Shown in pieces: positions 1 through 6,150 of a stretch of 6,150 nucleotides of DNA. Position numbers and translations under genes: made by a program. The notes beneath the pieces were generated by a model, which saw only the letters and a program-made list of their open reading frames with translations, had not been told where the DNA came from and made no database searches. Every line of letters starts with the position of its first letter. Position 1 is the stretch's first letter. Origin of the DNA: Promethearchaeota archaeon (lineage in GTDB: Archaea; Asgardarchaeota; Lokiarchaeia; Sigynarchaeales; SOKP01); assembly GCA_016839425.1 (NCBI GenBank), contig JAEOUI010000323.1:1-6150 (forward strand). Reading direction: 5' to 3'.

Positions 1-375
1 AATTATGGAAATTGGATGCCTAAAAAATTTCTCTTGATAGGTGGAATTCTGAGTTTAGCGTTCTCGATATTATCCGTGTTTATTGGTATTTGGTGGTTAA
101 GAATTATTTTTATCTGTCTCGTGGGATTTTGTTCATTTTTTTTCATATTTGCTTGTTGCGCTTATCACGCGTTTTCTCCAAGAGGAAAAAACCTTCAAAA
201 TGAGATCAACAACGCCTTAATCGATAATTTCTTATAGGATGGTAATGGAACTTGTTTAGAAATTGGTTGTGGAAACGCACCCGTTTCGATTAAGATCGCT
301 AAAAAGTTTCCTCAATCAAGAGTTATTGCAAGCGATTTTGAGCAAGAAAGGAGTGAATGTAAAATAAAATTTTAA
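1..375 (+). pseudogene. Broken membrane-anchored class I SAM-dependent methyltransferase (5' end outside window)
   Basis: The frame is open to the left edge. It reads NYGNW just before the ATG at 16, a motif I recall at the N-terminus of archaeal and clostridial membrane methyltransferases, so the true start probably lies upstream of the window. Counting from that ATG, two hydrophobic segments follow (about residues 5-25 and 30-50), then a polar AFSPRGKNLQ linker. A TAG at 235-237 interrupts the frame. The same frame continues as DGNGTCLEIGCGNAPVSIKIA, the SAM-binding glycine motif (EIGCGNAP at 259-282), with the motif II acidic residue D at 334-336. It ends at TAA 373-375, only about 13 residues after that Asp, so most of the Rossmann domain is missing; relatives run well over 200 residues. 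The TAG sits where relatives have Trp (WDG), so one TGG to TAG change explains it. Substrate is unknown. Amber read-through as pyrrolysine is possible but would not restore the missing C-terminus. Confidence 0.78.
361..373 (-). terminator. Possible T-rich terminator of the fusion gene
   Basis: On the minus strand the stop codon is followed by an AT-rich stretch with two T4 runs and no obvious hairpin, as in archaeal oligo-T termination. It lies inside the 3' end of the convergent methyltransferase fragment. The evidence is composition only. Confidence 0.22.
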
Positions 376-3300
376 ATAATTAGTAAATCCTCTATTTTTT
401 TCGTCCCCGAGAATTTTTTAAATAACTTCTTAGATTGTTTTATATCAATCTCTCCCTTTCTTACTCGTTCAAATAATAAGCTCCGAAGAGGATCGTTAAA
501 AGCCCTTATGATTCGAGTTAAAGTTCTTTTGTCCTTAAAAACGAAGAAAGGGTCAAATGTGACCATCGTCGAGTAAAGGAAATTGCCAAAATAATATTCT
601 CTATCAAGTCCGAAAGCAAGCTTGGAAACAATTTTGGGCACATTCACCCAATTCTGATATAATGTACGATTTCCTATCAACAGAATCTCAGGCTTTCCAA
701 ATTCTCTTACTGCCCGCTCCATGTATTCGCTAAACATCGGATCTAAACCCATTTTGGCCGCTCCAATCCAATCTACTGCAACCAAATCTTCCCCACCGAT
801 AATGGTTTTTGTAATATTAGGATTTTTATCCGCAAACACTCCAAAAGGGCCGTCCGCACTAATAAATGCGTCTATAAAGCTAAAATGTACGGGAAAATGC
901 TTCAAGTACTCTATGGTGGTTGAAAAGATATCTCTTTCGCAGTGATATTCTTTAAACTTGTTTTCCATGGGCAAGGCACCATAAATATTTTTAAGATTAA
1001 GCGAGTAAAATGTGTATGCGTGTGTTTTATTTTTTGCAAAAGATATCCGAAAATCAGCGTTTTTCCAATCTGTATTTACCGAATGCATTCCCAAAAGTCC
1101 TTCAAATCGATATTCTTCGTTGTTTAAAGAAAGGTCGATTACATTGTATTTCTGCTCTTTATCGCAAAATCCGTTTAATCCAATATATTTAGCAACAGTT
1201 CTTACTTCCCTATTTGTAACATAAATACCATATGTACTTCTAGCTTCGGCTACTGCGATGTTTCGGTATCCATTCTCCCATATTCTATTCACGAGCTGCT
1301 TGACTAAATCTGGATCCGTGAATGTAGTTAGATCTTTTAACGAATACATGAACATGAAATTAGGTTTGATGATTATGGAAAACTCATTTTTATCTTTTCC
1401 AGTTGCTTGTCTGATTTTTTCTAATTTGTTAAAAAAACCACTAGTGTTAATTACTTGATCCAAAGCAGCATGTTTATCCTCGTTTTTTACAGCAACGACA
1501 ATGGAACTCTGGTCGGAACCAATGTTACTTAAATTAAGAGCATCCATATTTTCTTCTAAAGCCATTACTGATTTCCCGTTAACATTAGTACCTAATTCGA
1601 CAATGCGCCTTTGAAAAACGGCAGTGGGATAATGGTCGTTGTTTATTTCTAAAAGGATATTCTCAGGATCTGGTAATTTATCTCCTTCAGGCCTCGAGAG
1701 AACCTTAAGGGTGTCTTTTTCTATTTTAACATCTAACCACGCTAATTGATTTACGATCTTTCCTAATTGTCCTTCTATCTTATTTAAGAAGAATTCTCTA
1801 AGGTCTTCTTTAAGCACATCCGTACGGATGTGGAGCCATAACTCGTCCAAATCCGGATCTATTCTGCAAAAATAATTATAATAGAGTGAAGGCCATTTAA
1901 TGTTTTGGAACGAGGAAACCTCTGCTTCACCGACGATGTTTTCTTTCACAAGTAGAAATTGAACCTCTTCTCTCTCGTTTTTTAAGACAATTGTTCCTTC
2001 TTCGATCAATACTTTATGAGGGACTAACTTCAAGCCCAATACTTCCAATTGGTCTTGCCATTTTGATAAATGTTTCTTGAAGGCTTCATTAACATTATCT
2101 TTATAGTTAGGAAATAGATTGAATGGCACGCGTTGGGTGGGAAACCATCTTGTATTGAATTTTATATCGATTTTAATTGAGTGCTTTTTTAGATGTTTTG
2201 GTAAAGGTACTTTTTTCATTTGATTAAGACCAATGGAATTTCCTTCGCATATTTCAAAAATCTCTCCTTCGTATCTATATGTGCCTTTCTCGACATCTAA
2301 TAGTAAGTTCTCAATTCTAGGCTTTGAAAGAGCAAAGCGTCGATATTTCTCATTATCATCTTTTATCAAAAGTGCGATATCCCAAAAACCAGCTTTATCT
2401 CCCCATGGAAAATCCTTGTCGTGAATTCCCGAAAAGAAAAAGAACTTGTTATTAGTACCTTCCCTTGATAGTTCTCCCGATAAGACAATATTCTCGTAAG
2501 CCGTGTAATAAAGGGGGCATAAATCGTGAAAGTAAGTATCTCGTAGTTCGCCATATAGGAAAGAGAAGAAGTGGGATTTAGTTTTAATTTTCTCTAATAA
2601 ATTTGAAGCTTTTGTAACTTGCATTGAAGTAAGCATTGAAGGGAGGTCAGTAATGTTGTAATTGAGAATTCCAGATCCATAGAGGATCAAATCGCTATTT
2701 TTTTTGTAGATACGCACGAAAAGGGTAGTTATATCTTCAAAAAAATCAATTCTTCCAGGGTCGTCATAAATTTCTTTATGTCCTTCTAAAAAATATTCGT
2801 TTCCATCGAGTCCTGTAAAATCGAATTCGTAAGTCATTCTCCTTTCTCCCGTAATTTCAGAGGGTTGAAAAAGGTTAAACTCACCGTTGGAAATCCTAAG
2901 ATCGCTACCTAAGTTCGCACAGGACACCGTTCCGGAAAGATTTGCTTTATGACCAGATAACTTGACGAAATCCTCCATGTCGTCAATGTCAATGGTAACC
3001 GAGAATTGTAATTCATTGTTTAATTGCTTACCTTTCTCGTGGCCCTTTCTATAATCGTCTATTCCTTCTGTAAAATACCCCTGCATTGTTTCCTTGAAAA
3101 TAAAACCTGGTTTTTCCGATAATTTTCCCTTTTCCTTTGTAGTTGATATGTTTATGGATCCATCTAAAAAGAGTCCTGCATAACTTGGTACATCCACATG
3201 TTGCCAAGCACCCGCGTTTCCGATGCATATTCCATCGTCTCTATAAGGAACTTCTGCCTCATGAGTATGACCAAAAATGACATGAGTAATATGAGAGTAC

Positions 3301-4217
3301 TTTTTTTTTCTCATCATTTTAACGATTTTTTTATAATTTAGTTCATTGCTCTCTTTAAGATTATCACGGTTTTTTTCAATTTTCACGATTTTTTTTACGT
3401 TTTTTCTTACTTCTTTTTTTACTTTTCTTTGCTTACCTAGAGGTTCCATCTCGCTTTGAATTTCGGGTTTCTTGAATACATTCTTAATATCTTTAATGAG
3501 ATCCCCTAATTTTCCCTTGTAATATTCGTTATATATTAAATCTATCAATTCCTTATGTGACTCTTTAGATTCTATGGCAAATTTCCACACTCTTGATCCA
3601 AAAAAAAGCCTCAAGAATGAATCAAATTGATGACCGTGCATGATTAAAAGATAGTAATTTCTATCGAAGCTTGGTGAGATTTGAAAAGTAATAAATCCAT
3701 CAGAAATATTCTTGTTGGCAAATTCCTCTTTTGAATCGTATAAAGAGATTTGTAGAAATCCTTGTTCTTGAATGTGGACGATGCAATATTGGCAAAAATA
3801 AAATCCGTTAAATATGTGTTCGTATTTTGATCCTTTTTCGAATTGCTTTAACATTTCATTGATAAAATCTACTTTTCTCGACTTAAATTTCCTGTCGTAA
3901 TTACCTGTAACAATTACATCGTGATTTCCAAGAGTTATTATTATTTCAACATCAAGCTCTCTTAGTGTGATAAAATTATCGTAAATTTCGAGAAATTTCT
4001 GTTCTTTACAGAGTTGCCGATAACTTTCCACGCATAAGTCAAAACAATCCCCTGCGATGATTAACGCCTGTAAATCAGCTAATTCCTCGTTTCTTTTTTT
4101 ATTTATAATTTCATCTAGAAAGCCCTTAAAGGCATCGTGCTTGGTTCTATAAGCTCCTAAATGAACATCTGATACAATCAGAACTGCTAGACGATTAAAA
4201 TCGTTATTAACTTCCAT
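372..4217 (-). CDS. Fusion protein: metallophosphoesterase, GMC/cholesterol-oxidase accessory-like domain, DUF362 domain
   Basis: This is an intact 1281-residue protein. Residues 9-352 form a calcineurin-like metallophosphoesterase with every metal-ligand motif: D17-V-H19, G56-D57 with D60, G97-N-H-D100, H194-G-H196 and G316-H-T-H319. It should therefore hydrolyse a phosphoester with two metal ions; the substrate is unknown. A Lys-rich insert (about 262-306) separates the last two motifs. Residues about 375-565 (MQGYFTEG, DDYRKG, GEFNLF, RRMTY, DDPG, TTLFVRIY, SMQVT) resemble the accessory domain fused to cholesterol-oxidase-like GMC oxidoreductases; the flavin domain itself is absent. Residues 566-900 are unassigned. 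Residues about 903-1195 are DUF362: IKPNF (950-954), TDP (967-969), NKTH (1063-1066), LKNIYG, DGPFG (1122-1126) and VAVDWIGAAKMGLDP. No ferredoxin cluster follows. An 85-residue tail contains hydrophobic FGNFLYSTMVTFDPFF. No signal peptide or clear membrane helix is seen, so it is probably cytosolic or peripheral. The start is fixed by a weak purine RBS and an in-frame stop at 4251-4253. Confidence 0.93.
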   Translation of the reverse strand: MEVNNDFNRLAVLIVSDVHLGAYRTKHDAFKGFLDEIINKKRNEELADLQALIIAGDCFDLCVESYRQLCKEQKFLEIYDNFITLRELDVEIIITLGNHDVIVTGNYDRKFKSRKVDFINEMLKQFEKGSKYEHIFNGFYFCQYCIVHIQEQGFLQISLYDSKEEFANKNISDGFITFQISPSFDRNYYLLIMHGHQFDSFLRLFFGSRVWKFAIESKESHKELIDLIYNEYYKGKLGDLIKDIKNVFKKPEIQSEMEPLGKQRKVKKEVRKNVKKIVKIEKNRDNLKESNELNYKKIVKMMRKKKYSHITHVIFGHTHEAEVPYRDDGICIGNAGAWQHVDVPSYAGLFLDGSINISTTKEKGKLSEKPGFIFKETMQGYFTEGIDDYRKGHEKGKQLNNELQFSVTIDIDDMEDFVKLSGHKANLSGTVSCANLGSDLRISNGEFNLFQPSEITGERRMTYEFDFTGLDGNEYFLEGHKEIYDDPGRIDFFEDITTLFVRIYKKNSDLILYGSGILNYNITDLPSMLTSMQVTKASNLLEKIKTKSHFFSFLYGELRDTYFHDLCPLYYTAYENIVLSGELSREGTNNKFFFFSGIHDKDFPWGDKAGFWDIALLIKDDNEKYRRFALSKPRIENLLLDVEKGTYRYEGEIFEICEGNSIGLNQMKKVPLPKHLKKHSIKIDIKFNTRWFPTQRVPFNLFPNYKDNVNEAFKKHLSKWQDQLEVLGLKLVPHKVLIEEGTIVLKNEREEVQFLLVKENIVGEAEVSSFQNIKWPSLYYNYFCRIDPDLDELWLHIRTDVLKEDLREFFLNKIEGQLGKIVNQLAWLDVKIEKDTLKVLSRPEGDKLPDPENILLEINNDHYPTAVFQRRIVELGTNVNGKSVMALEENMDALNLSNIGSDQSSIVVAVKNEDKHAALDQVINTSGFFNKLEKIRQATGKDKNEFSIIIKPNFMFMYSLKDLTTFTDPDLVKQLVNRIWENGYRNIAVAEARSTYGIYVTNREVRTVAKYIGLNGFCDKEQKYNVIDLSLNNEEYRFEGLLGMHSVNTDWKNADFRISFAKNKTHAYTFYSLNLKNIYGALPMENKFKEYHCERDIFSTTIEYLKHFPVHFSFIDAFISADGPFGVFADKNPNITKTIIGGEDLVAVDWIGAAKMGLDPMFSEYMERAVREFGKPEILLIGNRTLYQNWVNVPKIVSKLAFGLDREYYFGNFLYSTMVTFDPFFVFKDKRTLTRIIRAFNDPLRSLLFERVRKGEIDIKQSKKLFKKFSGTKKIEDLLII

Positions 4218-4226
4218 TAAATTCGC

Positions 4227-4232
4227 CCTTTT
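4227..4232 (-). promoter_or_regulatory. Weak Shine-Dalgarno-like site for the fusion gene
   Basis: The minus strand reads AAAGGG nine bases before the ATG at 4217. It is a modest purine match and not a full GGAGG or GGTGA. It supports the chosen start, since no other start codon lies between this ATG and the in-frame stop at 4251-4253. Confidence 0.4.
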
Positions 4233-4253
4233 ATTAAAATATCTTAGAAATTA

Positions 4254-4261
4254 TTTTATAT
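4254..4261 (-). promoter_or_regulatory. TATA-like box for the fusion gene
   Basis: The minus strand reads ATATAAAA, preceded by the purine-rich GAAA expected of an archaeal BRE. It lies about 37-44 bases upstream of the ATG. With the usual TATA-to-start distance of about 25 bases, transcription would begin near 4230 and leave a leader of roughly a dozen bases. AT-rich DNA yields such matches by chance, so this is tentative. Confidence 0.4.
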
Positions 4262-4640
4262 TTTCAACCTTGGTTGAATAATTGGATTAAAATTCCTAAG
4301 ATTACAGTTCTTGATTTTATTTAAACTTTTACTAAGATGTAAAATATTTTTTAAATGAAGAAAACTTCGTTGGATTTTATATGTCAATTCTTTTTGTAAG
4401 TTTCGCTTAAGCTGAATAAGATCACTTGTGATTCCCTCATATTTTAAATCCATAGATGACATGATAAAGAATTGGAAACTCAGTGTTAATTAAACTTTTA
4501 TAACTTGAATGATATTAACAATTATCTAAGAGTGATTTAATATGTTGCTCTAAATCTTAAGATCGTTTTAAATTTGCAAATGAAAAGGTTTCTTAAGTAA
4601 TATATTTTCAGTTTTATCCGATATAGCCTTACATGTTCTT

Positions 4641-4665
4641 TTCGATTTCTTTAAATCAAATCGAA
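4641..4665. repeat. Perfect 8-bp inverted repeat, candidate operator
   Basis: TTCGATTT and AAATCGAA are separated by nine bases. The repeat lies about 130 bases upstream of the acyl-CoA synthetase start. The symmetry and spacing would suit a dimeric transcription factor. No T-run directly follows, so a terminator is less likely. The position is upstream of the likely TATA box, which would fit an activator or a distal site. Function is inferred from symmetry alone. Confidence 0.35.
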
Positions 4666-4751
4666 TCAAAAATGAGAAAAATAGAAATTCCAATAGAAGT
4701 GAGATCAATTCCAACGATTTGTTGTGGATGATTATTATTAAATTACTTAGT

Positions 4752-4761
4752 CTATTATAAT
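4752..4761 (+). promoter_or_regulatory. TATA-like box for the acyl-CoA synthetase gene
   Basis: CTATTATAAT lies about 33-42 bases before the ATG at 4794. An archaeal TATA box here would place the transcript start near 4783-4787, giving a leader of about ten bases or fewer. That fits the lack of a clear Shine-Dalgarno site before this gene. It is a tentative match in AT-rich DNA. Confidence 0.4.
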
Positions 4762-4793
4762 TTCTTGTAATAAAAAGATTAGAGCGATTTTAA

Positions 4794-6150
4794 ATGAACA
4801 GAAACAAGGATCCGTACGCTTCACGATTTTGGACAAAAAATTACGATAAGGACGTACCTATTGCGTTAGAAGTTCCTGAAATGAATGTATACGAGCTTGT
4901 CGATATTGCTGCGAAAAAATACGGTAAAAAATCTGCCATTTTCTTCCAGAATAGAACGATAGACTACGAGACGCTAAAGGATTATGTGGAAAGGCTTGCA
5001 ACTGCTTTCGTGAAGCTAGGCTTGAAAAAGGACCAAAGAGTTGGACTCCTGATGCCCAATGTACCCCAATTTATCGTAGCTTATTACGGAATATTGAGGG
5101 CGGGTGGCATCGTGTGCCCTTGCAATACGGACTTTTATGAAAACGGTTTGAAATACCAATTAAACGATTCTGGCGCAGAATTTCTCGTTGCCGATACCGC
5201 CCAACTCGATAAAATAAATGCTATCAAGGACTCGACTAACATTCGTTATATGATAATATCAAGCGCTTTCGATTTCGCACAGAAAGCGAATAAGAATCTT
5301 CCAGAAATTGAAGGAACGACGCAACTTTTAAACATTCTTGATAGGACAAAACCAGATCCTCCCATTTTCGAAACGAACGCGAAGGAGGACATTGCCGTTC
5401 TCCAATACACGCCCGGTTATCCGGAATTACCAAAAGGAGCAATGTTAACGCATCACGCATTGGTAGCTGCGGCTAAAATGCACGAACAATGGGCAAATGG
5501 CTATATGATTCCCGGAAAAGAAACCATATTAACCCAACTTCCATTATGGCATGTGGTCGTTTGGACTAACTGCTTGAATAGCATAGTCAATATTGGGGGA
5601 TGCATTGCTCTATACCCTGACCTGCGTGATAATGAGTCCTTTGTAAAAGTTTTCAAAAAATCGCGTCCCATGCACCTTCTTGGAGTGCCAAGAACTTACA
5701 TGTTACTCCTTGAAAACGAGGGCTTCCTGAACCTTTCCAGGCGATTCAAGTCCGTGAAAATATGCAAATCGGGAGCTGCTCCCTTGCCTCCCGAGAGTAT
5801 TAAAGAGTTTGAGCATTTCACTAATGCAAAAATTGTTGAATTTTATGGAATGACTGAAACGGCATCTTTAATAACTTCAAACCCAGTTAACGGCGTGCAT
5901 AAAATAGCTTCCGTGGGAATGCCCTTGCCGAATATGGGATTCAAGCTCGTTGACATTAACGATCCTGCTAAAACCGTATCGATAGGCGATATCGGTGAAA
6001 TCGCACTGAAAAGTGATACCCTTTTGAAAGGTTATTGGAACGATCCCAAATTAACTGCCGAACGGATAAAAGAGGGAGGGTTCCTCACTGGAGACATCGC
6101 AAAGTTGGACGAGGAGGGTTACGTCTTCATCGTTGATAGGAAAGGTTTGC
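4794..6150 (+). CDS. AMP-forming acyl-CoA synthetase (long-chain fatty acid-CoA ligase type), 3' end outside window
   Basis: The 452 visible codons encode an ANL-superfamily adenylating enzyme. Such enzymes activate a carboxylic acid, probably a fatty acid, with ATP to an acyl-adenylate and then transfer it to CoA. The N-terminus (RFWTKNYDKDVP) fits fatty-acyl-CoA ligases. Visible motifs are the P-loop region at 205-215, LPLWH with H253, SGAAPLP, YGMTE (351-355), TGD (432-434, D434 the expected ribose-binding Asp) and the hinge DRKG with R449. The P-loop is highly unusual: YTPGYPELPKG replaces Y-T-S-G-T-T-G-x-P-K-G, losing the Ser/Thr residues and one Gly while keeping G208, P213, K214 and G215. 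The small C-terminal domain with the catalytic Lys, about 90-110 residues, lies beyond the window. An in-frame TAA directly before the ATG fixes the start. Chain-length preference cannot be read. It is divergent from the phosphoesterase fusion gene and may share control with it. Confidence 0.93.
   Translation, partial: MNRNKDPYASRFWTKNYDKDVPIALEVPEMNVYELVDIAAKKYGKKSAIFFQNRTIDYETLKDYVERLATAFVKLGLKKDQRVGLLMPNVPQFIVAYYGILRAGGIVCPCNTDFYENGLKYQLNDSGAEFLVADTAQLDKINAIKDSTNIRYMIISSAFDFAQKANKNLPEIEGTTQLLNILDRTKPDPPIFETNAKEDIAVLQYTPGYPELPKGAMLTHHALVAAAKMHEQWANGYMIPGKETILTQLPLWHVVVWTNCLNSIVNIGGCIALYPDLRDNESFVKVFKKSRPMHLLGVPRTYMLLLENEGFLNLSRRFKSVKICKSGAAPLPPESIKEFEHFTNAKIVEFYGMTETASLITSNPVNGVHKIASVGMPLPNMGFKLVDINDPAKTVSIGDIGEIALKSDTLLKGYWNDPKLTAERIKEGGFLTGDIAKLDEEGYVFIVDRKGL

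Larger units (their letters stand above)
4218..4793. other. Divergent intergenic region, 576 bases, no convincing gene
   Basis: This is very AT-rich DNA between two divergent genes. It holds TATA-like elements near each end, an inverted repeat (4641-4665), two 10-base palindromes (4554-4563 and 4572-4581) and an 11-base direct repeat TTAAACTTTTA (4321-4331 and 4490-4500). A 68-codon reading frame on the minus strand (4256-4462, basic, Leu/Lys/Asn-rich) has no ribosome binding site and no recognisable motif, and its stop falls in the promoter of the fusion gene. I regard it as chance. No tRNA-like T-loop, riboswitch or other structured RNA was recognised. Confidence 0.6.

Noticed and set aside
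395..401. T7 run as a plus-strand terminator for the methyltransferase fragment
   Set aside because: It lies inside the coding end of the convergent gene, where it encodes Lys residues, has no hairpin, and similar T-runs are frequent across this gene.
721..2424. Plus-strand reading frames of 60-74 codons (721-945, 942-1127, 1010-1192, 1012-1224, 1258-1458, 2233-2424)
   Set aside because: All lie antisense to the clearly conserved DUF362 and middle regions of the fusion gene; they overlap each other and have no family resemblance.
2366..2554. 62-codon minus-strand reading frame
   Set aside because: It lies in another frame inside the intact fusion gene and shows no motif.
4256..4462. 68-codon minus-strand reading frame in the intergenic region
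   Set aside because: There is no ribosome binding site and no recognisable motif, the composition is typical of translated AT-rich DNA, and its end lies in the probable promoter of the fusion gene.
4321..4500. 11-base direct repeat TTAAACTTTTA (two copies, 169 bases apart) as a mobile-element or attachment-site trace
   Set aside because: One such pair is not surprising in DNA this AT-rich, and there is no integrase, transposase or inverted terminal repeat nearby.
5236..5460. 74-codon minus-strand reading frame
   Set aside because: It is antisense to the well-conserved acyl-CoA synthetase and is a shadow of that frame.

Overview
The window is AT-rich. It holds three protein-coding loci and one long intergenic region. 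No rRNA, tRNA, CRISPR array or insertion sequence is visible. The content points to an archaeon, possibly an Asgard lineage. The evidence for this is a membrane-anchored methyltransferase of a type I associate with archaea (YGNW start, two membrane segments, DGNG-LEIGCG core), an archaeal-looking acyl-CoA synthetase, TATA-like boxes close to the start codons, and weak or absent Shine-Dalgarno sites. The taxonomy is inference and could not be checked.

Positions 1-375 (+) carry a decayed fragment of the methyltransferase gene. Its frame is open to the left edge, is broken by an in-frame TAG at 235-237, and then continues through the SAM-binding motif. It ends at 375, before the rest of the catalytic domain. 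Its last four bases overlap the end of the convergent gene.

Positions 372-4217 (-) encode one intact protein of 1281 residues. It appears to fuse three modules: an N-terminal calcineurin-like metallophosphoesterase with all metal-binding motifs, a central domain resembling the accessory domain of bacterial cholesterol-oxidase-like GMC oxidoreductases, and a C-terminal DUF362 domain. About 330 residues between the last two modules are unassigned. I do not know this architecture, and it is the best candidate for something undescribed.

Positions 4218-4793 are a divergent intergenic region with a TATA-like element for each flanking gene and a few short palindromes. Positions 4794-6150 (+) hold the first 452 codons of an AMP-forming acyl-CoA synthetase that runs off the window. 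Its ATP-binding P-loop is strongly altered (TPGYPELPKG in place of the usual TSGTTGxPKG), although the other core motifs are intact.

The divergent pair, an acyl-activating enzyme and a phosphoesterase carrying a sterol-oxidase-type domain, hints at lipid or isoprenoid metabolism. That link is inferred from proximity and domain resemblance only.
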